Shown: positions 16,097 to 27,200, counted from the first letter of the stretch. The stretch: 42,475 nucleotides of DNA from Dinghuibacter sp035492835 (GCF_035492835.1 NZ_DATJIY010000110.1:1-42475); one strand, 5' to 3'. Program-made: numbers and translations. Notes: a model not told the origin generated them from the letters alone.

Positions 16097-16312
16097 ATGA
16101 TGAACGCCAGACCACTTTCCAAAAATGAAATGAAAAACATCAAGGGCGGCATGGCCGGCTTCGTAGAATGGGCTTGCCCCGGCGGCGTCCCCGTGTGCCT
16201 CCCCAGCACACAAAACCCTGCATCGACCTGCGGCATCCAGGGTTGCCAGGCTGTTTCCACTTGTTCTTCCGCCCTGGTCGGCTGCGGTGGCGGCGGCGGC
16301 GGTGTCGTTTAG
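16097..16312 (+). CDS. Double-glycine-leader precursor of a six-cysteine peptide (peptide 2)
   Basis: 71 residues, or 70 from the second ATG at 16100. The leader ends PLSKNEMKNIKGG at residue 18. The core is 53 residues: C-x6-C-x10-C-G-x3-C-x5-C-x6-C, preceded by FVEWA, and ends in a run of six glycines and two valines. The central SxC-G-x3-C-x5-C segment matches peptides 1 and 3. The first loop is four residues shorter than in peptide 1. The gene is divergent from the C39 ABC exporter, which is its likely maturation and export machine, and peptide 3 follows after 37 bases. The glycine tail is unlike the other two and may affect folding or solubility. Biological activity is not predictable from sequence. 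Confidence 0.85.
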   Translation: MMNARPLSKNEMKNIKGGMAGFVEWACPGGVPVCLPSTQNPASTCGIQGCQAVSTCSSALVGCGGGGGGVV

Positions 16313-16349
16313 CCACTCCAATTGCTTTACCGTCTAAACCCCAATCACC

Positions 16350-16583
16350 ATGAATTCAAAAAACACCATTCCGGGAACCGCGCTTTCCCGGGATGCGATG
16401 AAAGCCATCAAAGGCGGATCAGGAACCCTGACCCGCTTCAGCTGCCCGGTCGGAAACTCTACCGTGTTCATTTGCATCAACGACGGGATATCCGATCCCT
16501 TAGCGTCTTGCGGTTACACGAATTGCAGCCTCGATGGCCTTTGCAGTTCGGCGACTTGTAACGATCCAGGCGGCGGCGCCTAA
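16350..16583 (+). CDS. Double-glycine-leader precursor of a six-cysteine peptide (peptide 3)
   Basis: 77 residues. The leader is residues 1-23, ending ALSRDAMKAIKGG. The core is 54 residues: C-x9-C-x11-C-G-x3-C-x5-C-x4-C, preceded by LTRFS, and ends NDPGGGA. It lacks its own copy of the upstream block and lies 37 bases after peptide 2, so both are probably read from one promoter. A strong hairpin follows the stop. The pair may act as a two-component peptide, as seen in some class II bacteriocins, or may simply be a duplication. The conserved cysteine frame with divergent loops suggests diversifying selection on the loops, though three sequences are too few to test that. Confidence 0.85.
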   Translation: MNSKNTIPGTALSRDAMKAIKGGSGTLTRFSCPVGNSTVFICINDGISDPLASCGYTNCSLDGLCSSATCNDPGGGA

Positions 16584-16592
16584 ACACCTCCG

Positions 16593-16619
16593 ATCTCCCC
16601 GTCCCCGTGACGGGGAGAT
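16593..16619. terminator. Hairpin between convergent peptide 3 and VKOR genes
   Basis: An 11-base perfect stem (ATCTCCCCGTC at 16593-16603 with its complement at 16609-16619) has a five-base loop. It sits ten bases after the peptide 3 stop and five bases before the end of the VKOR gene. No T-run follows on either strand, so it may be a bidirectional terminator of weak type or an RNA-stabilising hairpin. Confidence 0.6.
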
Positions 16620-16624
16620 ACCCT

Positions 16625-18229
16625 CTACAGGATCTCGCTCAAATCCTGCACGCTAAAGTCCTCCGGGAGCCGGTAGCCGCCGACAAAAATCGTGGGCGTG
16701 AACGTGATTTCCGCGAGCTCGCACCAACCGGCCATCGCTTCCAACTGCTCCCCCTCGTTCCCCTCGGCCGGTTCCAACGGGTACTTGTCCGCAAAGGCTT
16801 TATAGTCCTTCTCTTTTGCCCCATACCAGTCCCCGAGCGCCCTCTCGATCAGGCCGGGCTGGCGTCTCGCCGCCAGCGCCATCAGGTGTTTGACTACAGG
16901 CGTCCGCCGGTCGCCTTCTTTGTTGGGCGCGGTGAACAATATCCTGAGCTGGGTGTTCTTGTTCCGTTCGAGCACGTCTTCCAATACCGGGTGTGCCGCC
17001 GCGCAGGGGCCGCAATAAGGACTACAGACCTTGAGGATCTGGATGGGCGCCTGTGGATTACCCAATGCGATACCCAGCTCCTGCCAGCCATCGGGCGCCT
17101 GGGCCTGCTGCTGGAGCAGTCCCTGAAAAAGGTCCGGATTGGACCGAAGACGTTTATAGGCGGCCTGGTATTCCCTTCCGTTCCTGGCCATGGTTAATTG
17201 CGGCTTCAAAAAGATCCAGGTAAGTGCGGGCCACAGCGCGCAGACCATGACCGCCGGCAGGACGCTGGCCTGCGGGATAGAGGCGGCCTTCCCATATACA
17301 ATCAGAGACAACGTCAATTCCAGGACCAGGATTGCCTGCACGCACAGGCACAACGGGCACCACTGGCGCACCACCTTCCATTGATAATAGAGGCTGAAAG
17401 GGGTATAGAGCACGACCAGGAAGGCGCTCCAGCAAAGCAGCCATTCCTTCGCGACAAACGCTACGCCCGGAAACAACAAACCGGATAATGTCGCCGCGAA
17501 ATAAAAGAACCCGATTTCGCTCCAGGTGACGCCTCCGATAGCCGAGGCTTTACTCCCCAGGACTGCTCCGCAATCCGTCTGCGCGCCCGCCTGGCAAATC
17601 TGCTGCACAAAGGCGCCTCCACTGCCGGACTCGTACAACAGCAGCAAAACGGAGACCGCCATTCCGGCCGTCTTAGTCAGTAGCCATAGGCAAAAAACGG
17701 TCTCTTCGTATGCGCCCGATGGAAGGCTGTCATAAGCCAGCCCCAATAACACCGCCGCGGCGACAACCAGGGCGACCCCGCGCTTCAACCGACCGCGACG
17801 TTCCTCTACCCGCTTTTGTTCGAAGTCTTTTTCCACTACCCGCGTCGTGGATTCGGCGACCCATATATAACCCCTGTATATCTTCAGGAATGCCTCCCGG
17901 TCGAGCGTCACCGGCTTCCGGCCGTCGTACCGGTAAGTAACCGCATCGCCGCTTATGGCAGTGACCAGTACAAAGTCCCGCAAATTGCCCTTTACCGAAG
18001 CATACGCTACAAAAGGCGGTTCCGCCTGGTCCAGCAGGTTTCCCTCCAGCGCATAAGCGGCATTGGATAGGCCATACCGGTCAAAAGTATCGGAAAGACT
18101 GAGGAGGCTGGGATAATATGGATTCTCCACCAAGTCCCTTTTCAGTGTGGTTTGCGTGACTTTTATCCCGAGTAGCCGGACATAGTGAGCCGCCACGTCG
18201 GGTAGCCGGGAGTTGAACGTTTGGGCCAT
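16625..18229 (-). CDS. C39-like / VKOR / thioredoxin fusion, thiol-disulfide oxidoreductase
   Basis: 534 residues, inner membrane. Residues 1-128 resemble a C39 peptidase domain, but no cysteine occurs before residue 180 and the usual catalytic histidine is absent (GNLRDFVLV), so it cannot cleave. Helices at about 150-167, 180-199, 238-260, 263-283, 292-313 and 322-342 form a VKOR domain with loop cysteines C212 and C220 (spacing eight, as in VKOR) and the CPLC pair C291/C294; S226 matches the conserved serine. Residues about 380-534 are a DsbA/thioredoxin domain with CGPC (C406/C409), an extra C402 and cis-proline P512. VKOR fusions make disulfides by passing electrons to quinone. The neighbours suggest it oxidises the six-cysteine peptides, with the dead C39 domain perhaps binding their leaders. 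Confidence 0.9.
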   Translation of the reverse strand: MAQTFNSRLPDVAAHYVRLLGIKVTQTTLKRDLVENPYYPSLLSLSDTFDRYGLSNAAYALEGNLLDQAEPPFVAYASVKGNLRDFVLVTAISGDAVTYRYDGRKPVTLDREAFLKIYRGYIWVAESTTRVVEKDFEQKRVEERRGRLKRGVALVVAAAVLLGLAYDSLPSGAYEETVFCLWLLTKTAGMAVSVLLLLYESGSGGAFVQQICQAGAQTDCGAVLGSKASAIGGVTWSEIGFFYFAATLSGLLFPGVAFVAKEWLLCWSAFLVVLYTPFSLYYQWKVVRQWCPLCLCVQAILVLELTLSLIVYGKAASIPQASVLPAVMVCALWPALTWIFLKPQLTMARNGREYQAAYKRLRSNPDLFQGLLQQQAQAPDGWQELGIALGNPQAPIQILKVCSPYCGPCAAAHPVLEDVLERNKNTQLRILFTAPNKEGDRRTPVVKHLMALAARRQPGLIERALGDWYGAKEKDYKAFADKYPLEPAEGNEGEQLEAMAGWCELAEITFTPTIFVGGYRLPEDFSVQDLSEIL

Positions 18230-18261
18230 AGGTAAGGTTAGGACTTTCTCATGTTCGCTTC

Positions 18262-18292
18262 TAAATATAAGGACTTCCGATTAAGTTCCAAA
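18262..18292 (-). promoter_or_regulatory. Promoter of the VKOR fusion gene
   Basis: On the minus strand TTTG (18289-18292), 19 bases, TATATTTA (18262-18269) fits the Bacteroidota -33/-7 pattern with one mismatch in the -7 box. It lies 32 bases before the ATG, directly behind the terminator of the preceding barrel gene. The VKOR gene therefore has its own promoter. Confidence 0.55.
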
Positions 18293-18324
18293 AATAAATT
18301 GGCCCAACCTAGAAAGGTCGGGCC
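18288..18324 (-). terminator. Rho-independent terminator of barrel paralogue C
   Basis: On the minus strand a ten-base stem (arms 18315-18324 and 18301-18310, one A-C mismatch) with loop TTCT is followed by a T-rich tract (AATTTATTTTTGG). It lies about 70 bases after the stop of the barrel gene. Confidence 0.75.
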
Positions 18325-18392
18325 ATCTCACTACTATCTATTTTATGAAAACAAAAAACGATTATTCGACTCACGGGTACCGCGGACGCGGA

Positions 18393-21338
18393 CTAGAAAT
18401 TCCCACCGCCTCCGCCACGGCGACCACCGCCGCCTCCGCCGCCACCGTCACCGCGCATCCCACGTCCCATCATCATCTGGCCGCCGGTTGCCTGGGCGCC
18501 CTTGAACTTTGCGAACTTATAGGTCAGGGTGAACATAAAGAACCGTTGGAGGATGTTGCTTTGCGACTGTACGATCGTTCCGTTGTTAGACGACTGGGAA
18601 AAGTTCTTGTTGTCGTTGAGCAGGTCGTTGACCTGCAGACCGGCGATGAGCTTATCGCTGAAGAAACGGCTTTCCAGGACCGCATTGATCAGCGTGACCG
18701 GCTTGTTCCCGATCTGGCTGGAGTAACCCTGGTTGAGCGTATAGATGAAGTCGTACCTGAAGGACAGGATCTTCAGGAAGTCGAACCGGGCGCTCTGCGC
18801 GAACTGCCAGTTGGACGTCTGGGAATTGCCCAGCCCCGTGGCGCTGGCCGCGGTGGCCGAATTCGCCAGCGAATACGTGCTGGAGTTGAGTGAATAGGCG
18901 ACGCCCGCGATCACCTCCATCCAGCTCCCTTTGTCCCATTCGAAACGGATCGTACCCGTCGGCGTCCAGGTCTGCCCCAGGTTCACGGTATCATTGAAAT
19001 ACTCCGGATCATGGGTGTAACCCGTCTTGGCGCCCACCGTCAGGACGAACATCCGGTTGTGGAAGGGTTGGGAGAAATTGACGTTGCCCGACGCGGTGTA
19101 GTATCCGTTCGCATTGACGGGCTTGTAATAAATGACCTTCCCGGTATCCTGTATCGTATTGGTCGCTATGTTATGGGAGACGATGTTGGTGTTGAGGTTG
19201 AAGAAGAACGACCGCCCGGTCAGGTTGGAAAAGTTGTTGTAGTTAACGATGAAGTGGTTGTCGAACTCGGGCTTCAGGTCCGGATTACCCAGGTTGACCC
19301 GGAGCGGGTTGGTGTAGTCGGGCACCGGTTCCAGCTGCGTGGGGGTGGGTTGTTGAGAGGTACCGGTATAGAATATCCGGAGCCGCTTGGTCTGGCTGAA
19401 CTGGTAGGCCAGGCTGCCGATGGGAACGAATACCATTTCCCGCTGCACGTAGTGACGCAGGGTATCGTCGAAGACCGTCTTGGTATCCAGCAAGGTCGGC
19501 TGGAGCGAAGCCCCGACCTGGTAATTGAACTTCCGTTCCTTGTGCCGGAATGTCAGACCGACCTTGTTCGTGATCAGGGTGTTGTCGATGTTGTTGCTGA
19601 GGCTGTCCACGAAGGTCTCGGCCAGCTTGGGGTCGAGGGCGTAGACGTTCTTGCTGCTGACGTTCTCGCTGCTGGAGTAGGCGTAGCTCAACTCCAGGCC
19701 GGACTTGAGCCCGAGCGGTTCCGTATAGGACGCCCTCCCGCTATAGCTGTAGTTGTTCGTCTTGAAAAAAGAGACCTGGTGGATCGTATCCAGTATAGGG
19801 GAAATTCCATTTTCCGACTGTACGGAATAGTTGCTGTCCGTTTCCGTCGAAGGACTGGGATTGTCCGTGAGGGTAACGGAGAGCGTCCGGCCCACCTTGT
19901 TGAACCGGTGCATCCACAACAGGGTGGCGTTGGTGGCGGGTGAGCTGTTTTTACCCTGGTAGTGCTGGCCAACCTGGTACGTCGTATCCTTTTCGGCGTT
20001 CTCGTAGGCGGTATTGCTGTTGTTGTCCTGTTTGTTAGAGGTGTAGTTGAACTGGCCCCGGAACAAAAGGGAGTCGTGCGGGGTAATACCCCAGCCGATG
20101 TTCAGCATAACGCTGTGCTTGATCTGGTCCGTTACGCTGTGTGTTTGCGCGTAGCTGTAGGGCTGTGTCTGGGAGCCGGGCTGCTGGGTAAACGTATTCG
20201 TCTCCGACGTCGAGTTGGTCTGCGTGAACTGGTAGCTACCGAAGATCGTAAAGTGCGGCGTGATGTCGTTGGCGTAGTGGAAACCGGCCGTTTTGGCATC
20301 GTTATACCCTGTCGCGCCCGAGTTGCTCTGCGTCAGGTTCGCCGAGGGCGAGGTGGTTCCGCCGCCGCCACCGCCGCCGCCGCGGCCACCGCCCCCCTGG
20401 AAGCTGGCGCCGCCCTGGGTGAAGTTGGAGACGTTTACGTTATTGGCGTTGGCCAGGACTGCGATCTGCTCGGCATTGTTGAACCGGAATCCGCGCAGAT
20501 ACGCCTCGTACGGCGTACCGACCTGCTGGCTGCCGGCGTTTTGGTTGCCGAGGGTCGAGTTGGACTTACTTTCCAGGCCCACGCCCGCGGTCCCGCTCCC
20601 GAAGTATCCCTGGTTACGGTCCTTCCGGATCGTGATGTTGATGATCTTGGTCCTGTCGCCGTCGTCGAAGCCGGAGAACTTGGCCTGGTCGCTCTGGTCG
20701 TCGATGACCTGGATCTTGTCGATGGCGTCGGCGGGGATGTTCTTAGTCGCCATCTTAGGGTCGCCGCCAAAGAAGTCTTTACCGTTCACCCGGATCTTGG
20801 TGACCGTTTGTCCATGGGCCGTGACATTTCCCTGGGCGTCCACCTCCACGCCCGGGAGCTTTTTGAGGAGGTCCTCCGCTACCGCGTCTTTCCGAACGGG
20901 ATAGGCGTTCGCCCGGTATTCGACCGTGTCCTGCATCACCTTGATCGGGGGCGCCTGGATGACGATCCCTTCGAGTTCTTTGATTTTAGGCGACATTTCG
21001 ATGACGCCGACGTCGCCGGCCATGTTTGCGGGGTACTGTACCCCCTTGGACTGATGACCTATGAAGCTGATAATCAATATAAATTCTCCGGAAGGAGCTT
21101 TATCGAAGGAAAAATTGCCTTGGGCGTCCGTGAGCGTCCGGGTCGTGTCGGTTTTTCCAGCCTCGACATAAAATACGGAGGCTTTCTCCAGGGGTCTATT
21201 AGAGGTAGAGTCCTTGACGATCCCGTGTATCGGCCCACCCGCCATCGGCGCATTGGCCGGATTCACCGGGTTGGTCTGCGCAACGCCCGCCGTGCAAAGG
21301 CAAAAAGCCAGTAATATCAGAAGTAAAATTTTGTGCAT
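18393..21338 (-). CDS. Outer-membrane beta-barrel protein with carboxypeptidase-regulatory-like domain and glycine-rich tail (paralogue C)
   Basis: 981 residues. A signal peptide (about 1-20, ending GVAQ) precedes a carboxypeptidase-regulatory-like domain (about 35-115), then a plug-like region with AEDLLKKLPGVEVDAQG, RVNGKDFFGGDPKMATKNI and QSDQAKFSGFDDGD, then a barrel of about 700 residues. The last typical strand is FMFTLTYKFAKF. After it the protein adds about 37 residues, mostly G, R and M, ending GGGGGNF; a second glycine-rich stretch lies near residue 325 inside the first barrel loop. Paralogues A and B lack both. The terminal phenylalanine keeps the barrel-assembly-type end residue. 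It is divergent from secA. Function is unknown; it is similar to TonB-dependent receptors. Confidence 0.85.
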   Translation of the reverse strand: MHKILLLILLAFCLCTAGVAQTNPVNPANAPMAGGPIHGIVKDSTSNRPLEKASVFYVEAGKTDTTRTLTDAQGNFSFDKAPSGEFILIISFIGHQSKGVQYPANMAGDVGVIEMSPKIKELEGIVIQAPPIKVMQDTVEYRANAYPVRKDAVAEDLLKKLPGVEVDAQGNVTAHGQTVTKIRVNGKDFFGGDPKMATKNIPADAIDKIQVIDDQSDQAKFSGFDDGDRTKIINITIRKDRNQGYFGSGTAGVGLESKSNSTLGNQNAGSQQVGTPYEAYLRGFRFNNAEQIAVLANANNVNVSNFTQGGASFQGGGGRGGGGGGGGTTSPSANLTQSNSGATGYNDAKTAGFHYANDITPHFTIFGSYQFTQTNSTSETNTFTQQPGSQTQPYSYAQTHSVTDQIKHSVMLNIGWGITPHDSLLFRGQFNYTSNKQDNNSNTAYENAEKDTTYQVGQHYQGKNSSPATNATLLWMHRFNKVGRTLSVTLTDNPSPSTETDSNYSVQSENGISPILDTIHQVSFFKTNNYSYSGRASYTEPLGLKSGLELSYAYSSSENVSSKNVYALDPKLAETFVDSLSNNIDNTLITNKVGLTFRHKERKFNYQVGASLQPTLLDTKTVFDDTLRHYVQREMVFVPIGSLAYQFSQTKRLRIFYTGTSQQPTPTQLEPVPDYTNPLRVNLGNPDLKPEFDNHFIVNYNNFSNLTGRSFFFNLNTNIVSHNIATNTIQDTGKVIYYKPVNANGYYTASGNVNFSQPFHNRMFVLTVGAKTGYTHDPEYFNDTVNLGQTWTPTGTIRFEWDKGSWMEVIAGVAYSLNSSTYSLANSATAASATGLGNSQTSNWQFAQSARFDFLKILSFRYDFIYTLNQGYSSQIGNKPVTLINAVLESRFFSDKLIAGLQVNDLLNDNKNFSQSSNNGTIVQSQSNILQRFFMFTLTYKFAKFKGAQATGGQMMMGRGMRGDGGGGGGGGRRGGGGGNF

Positions 21339-21369
21339 ATCAGTTCTTTACCATTACGAATTGTGTCGT

Positions 21370-21377
21370 CAAAAATA
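21370..21377 (-). promoter_or_regulatory. Promoter -7 element of barrel paralogue C
   Basis: TATTTTTG on the minus strand is a perfect TAnnTTTG box, 31 bases before the ATG at 21336-21338. No clear -33 element is seen at 19-21 bases. Confidence 0.5.
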
Positions 21378-21481
21378 GCGCAAACCCCGCGCCCCTACTG
21401 GCCAGATTGATGAACGGGCCAACCGTTTTCCTGCAGGGGTGAGTAAAGGCGCTCCTTCGGTGAGCATCCGGGCAAATTGTT

Positions 21482-21489
21482 TACCTTTG
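21482..21489 (+). promoter_or_regulatory. Promoter -7 element of secA
   Basis: TACCTTTG matches TAnnTTTG, 75 bases before the secA ATG. Only a weak TTCG lies in the -33 region. The predicted transcript would begin near 21495 and contain a 17-codon open frame (21503-21556) ahead of secA. Confidence 0.5.
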
Positions 21490-21502
21490 TCCTCCTGTCA
21501 TT

Positions 21503-21556
21503 ATGGCTGCTGGTCCAGTTCGAGCACCATATTTGAAGATTAACTCAATCACATAA
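21503..21556 (+). other. Possible short leader open frame before secA
   Basis: ATG at 21503 opens a 17-codon frame (MAAGPVRAPYLKINSIT) whose TAA ends eight bases before the secA ATG, just behind the predicted promoter. It contains RAP, reminiscent of RAPP/RAPG arrest motifs, but it is too short to reach out of the ribosome as known Sec-monitoring arrest peptides do. Chance occurrence is quite possible. Confidence 0.2.
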
Positions 21557-21564
21557 ACCGGAAT

Positions 21565-24901
<3,337 letters not shown>

Positions 24902-24909
<8 letters not shown>

Positions 24910-25552
24910 CCTCGCGCCCTACATCGATCACACCATACTAAAGCCGACCACGCTCATCGCGGACGTGGATCGGCTTTGTGCCGAGGCCAGACAATTCGGC
25001 TTTGCCGCGGTCTGCATCCCTCCCCCCTTCGTCCGGCGGACACGGAGCCTGCTGGAAGGCTCGTCCGTCAAGACCGCCACCGTCATTGGCTTCCCCTTCG
25101 GATACTCCGCTATCGAAGCCAAGGTCTCCGAAACGCTGCTGGCCATAGTGGACGGTGCGGACGAGCTCGACATGGTCATCAACCTGACGGCGTTGAAAAA
25201 CAACGACTGGGCCTACCTGGCCAGCGAAATCGGGACCGTGCTGCCCCTCGTCCACGGAAAGCAAAAGGTCCTAAAGGTGATCGTCGAGAGCGGCGTCCTG
25301 TCGAAAGAAGAGTTGATCCGCTGTTGCGAGCTCTACGGGGCGGCGGGTATCGACTACCTCAAGACGTCCACGGGCTACGCGGAGCAAGGCGCAACCGTGG
25401 AAGCGGTGGAAATCATGCGAAAACACCTACCTTCATCCGTGCGTATCAAGGCCTCGGGGGGAATCCGTAACTTCGCCCAGGCCGAGGCCATGATCGATGC
25501 CGGAGCCGACCGTATCGGAACCAGTTCCGGTGTTGCCATTGTCAATTCCTAA
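24902..25552 (+). CDS. deoC: Deoxyribose-phosphate aldolase
   Basis: 216 residues. A class I aldolase that splits 2-deoxyribose 5-phosphate into acetaldehyde and glyceraldehyde 3-phosphate in deoxynucleoside catabolism; cytoplasmic TIM barrel. The Schiff-base lysine is K154 in YLKTSTGY. D90 in DELDMVINL and K183 in RIKASGGIR complete the catalytic set. The N-terminus YIDHTILKP is typical. Slightly shorter than the E. coli enzyme but like most bacterial class I DeoC proteins. It overlaps the secA stop by eight bases and is followed by a SPOR-like gene after two bases, so all are in one operon. Confidence 0.95.
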
Positions 25553-25554
25553 CT

Positions 25555-26010
25555 ATGCTAAAACCAGGACTTGCACTGATGTTATGGGCGCTGTCGGCGT
25601 TACCCGCCGCCGCGCAAACCATCGATACCACCAGCGGAGGCAACATCCTCGTATACCGCGACAGCCGTTTCGACCTGCTGGTGAGGAAGCAGGCGGAGTA
25701 CAACGAACGCATCAACCTGACCCGGAAATACTCCCACGGCTTCCGCATCCAGGTGCTCAATACCCAGGACCGGGCCGCCGCCATCGGCGCCAAGACCAAG
25801 CTGCTCCAGCTCTTCCCCTCAGAAAAAGTCTACCTCCTGTACCAGGAGCCCAACTTCAAGGTACGCTGGGGTAACTTCCGCGAAAGGGCGGACGCCGACG
25901 CCCAGCTGGATCAAATAACCAGGCAATTCCCCGGGAGCTTTGTCATCCCTTCCCCCATCGAGCCCAAACCCGAGTGGCTGAAAGAAGCCGGCGACAGCGG
26001 ACCCATGTAA
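25555..26010 (+). CDS. Exported SPOR-like domain protein
   Basis: 151 residues with a signal peptide (about 1-21, ending PAAAQ). The mature part has a short linker, then about 75 residues shaped like a SPOR domain (GFRIQVLNTQDR, then a repeat-like FPSEKVYLLYQEPNFKVRWGNFR and QFPGSFVIPSPIE), which in known proteins binds glycan strands lacking stem peptides at the division site. The mature protein is therefore probably periplasmic and linked to cell-wall maintenance. The basic residues of classic SPOR domains are only partly visible, so the binding target is inferred. It sits between deoC and the M20 peptidase gene, with two and eight bases between them. Confidence 0.8.
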   Translation: MLKPGLALMLWALSALPAAAQTIDTTSGGNILVYRDSRFDLLVRKQAEYNERINLTRKYSHGFRIQVLNTQDRAAAIGAKTKLLQLFPSEKVYLLYQEPNFKVRWGNFRERADADAQLDQITRQFPGSFVIPSPIEPKPEWLKEAGDSGPM

Positions 26011-26018
26011 TCTGAATT

Positions 26019-27200
26019 ATGCTACGCGAGACGATCCAACAACTAGCCGAAAGATATACGGATGAATTCATTGCCATCCGCCATCATTTGCACGCCCACC
26101 CGGAGCTCAGCTACCAGGAGCACCAGACTTCCGCCTTCGTGCGCGAAAAACTGGAGTCCTGGGACATCCCCTATACCGTCATGGCGGGCACCGGCGTCGT
26201 CGGTCTGGTCGAGGGCAAAAACCCATCCAGCCGTATCATGGCGCTGAGGGGCGACATGGACGCCCTCCCCATCACGGAAGCCAACGAAGTTCCCTATGTG
26301 TCGACCAATACCGGCGTCATGCACGCCTGTGGGCACGACGTACACACAACCTGTCTGCTGGGCGCCGCCAGGATATTGCAGGAGACCCGCGACAAATGGG
26401 AAGGTACCGTCAAGCTCATCTTCCAGCCAGGCGAGGAAAAAAACCCCGGGGGCGCCAGCCTTATGATCAAGGACGGCGCGCTCGACAACCCCCGCCCCCA
26501 GGGTATCATCGCGCTCCACGTCCACCCTTCCCTGGAAACCGGTCACCTCAGTTTCCGCCCCGGCATGGTCATGGCCAGCGCCGACGAGATCTACATCACC
26601 ATCCGCGGAAAGGGCGGTCACGCCGCCACCCCGCATCTGACAACCGATACCATCCTGGTCGCCTCCCACCTGGTCGTCGCCCTCCAACAGATCATCAGCC
26701 GCAACCGGAACCCGTTTTCCCCTTCCGTGTTGTCCATCTGTTCGATCAACGGCGGCCATACCACCAACGTCATCCCTTCGGAGGTGAAGCTCATGGGCAC
26801 CTTCCGGGCGATGGACGAAGAATGGCGCTTCAATGCCCACGAGCTGATCCGCCGCGAAGCCACCGGCCTCGTCCAAAGCATGGGCGCGGAGCTCGACCTC
26901 CACATCGACGTGGGGTATCCCGTGCTCTACAACCAGGAGGCCTTCACCAAGCGGAACCGCTCTCTCGCGGCAGACTATCTCGGCTCCTCCAACGTCGAGG
27001 TTACCGAGCTCCGGATGGCGTCCGAGGACTTTGCGTATTACACGCACCAGATACCGGGGTGCTTCTTCCGCCTGGGCACCCGTAACGAAGCCCTCGGGCT
27101 CACTTCCGGCGTCCATACCCCGACCTTTAACATCGACGAGCGCGCGATTCCGATCGGCATCGGCGCCATGGCGTTCCTCGGCGCTACTGCCACGGTCTAG
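26019..27200 (+). CDS. M20-family amidohydrolase (N-acyl-amino-acid hydrolase type)
   Basis: 393 residues, no signal peptide. Dinuclear metal hydrolase of the M20D type (IAA-amino-acid hydrolase, hippurate hydrolase and N-acyl-amino-acid amidohydrolase group). The ligand motifs are intact: MHACGHDVHT with C104 and H106, QPGEEKNPGGA with E139/E140, ALHVHP with H167, and a C-terminal histidine in SGVHTPTFNIDE. The lid domain begins near GKGGHAATPH. It should release an amino acid from an N-acyl or peptide substrate; the substrate is not determined. It is last in the secA operon and convergent with the ABC permease gene. Confidence 0.9.
   Translation: MLRETIQQLAERYTDEFIAIRHHLHAHPELSYQEHQTSAFVREKLESWDIPYTVMAGTGVVGLVEGKNPSSRIMALRGDMDALPITEANEVPYVSTNTGVMHACGHDVHTTCLLGAARILQETRDKWEGTVKLIFQPGEEKNPGGASLMIKDGALDNPRPQGIIALHVHPSLETGHLSFRPGMVMASADEIYITIRGKGGHAATPHLTTDTILVASHLVVALQQIISRNRNPFSPSVLSICSINGGHTTNVIPSEVKLMGTFRAMDEEWRFNAHELIRREATGLVQSMGAELDLHIDVGYPVLYNQEAFTKRNRSLAADYLGSSNVEVTELRMASEDFAYYTHQIPGCFFRLGTRNEALGLTSGVHTPTFNIDERAIPIGIGAMAFLGATATV

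Noticed and set aside
12306..16583. Lanthipeptide or azole-type RiPP precursors
   Set aside because: No LanM, LanB/C, YcaO or radical-SAM gene is present in the locus, whereas a disulfide-forming enzyme is; the fixed six-cysteine frame fits disulfides better.
18345..18893. Plus-strand open frame beginning MKTKNDYSTHGY as a fourth small secreted peptide
   Set aside because: It has no double-glycine leader or cysteine frame and runs antisense through the conserved end of barrel paralogue C.
20350..20400. CGG/CCG-rich run as a repeat element
   Set aside because: It encodes a glycine-rich stretch in frame inside barrel paralogue C, so coding explains it.
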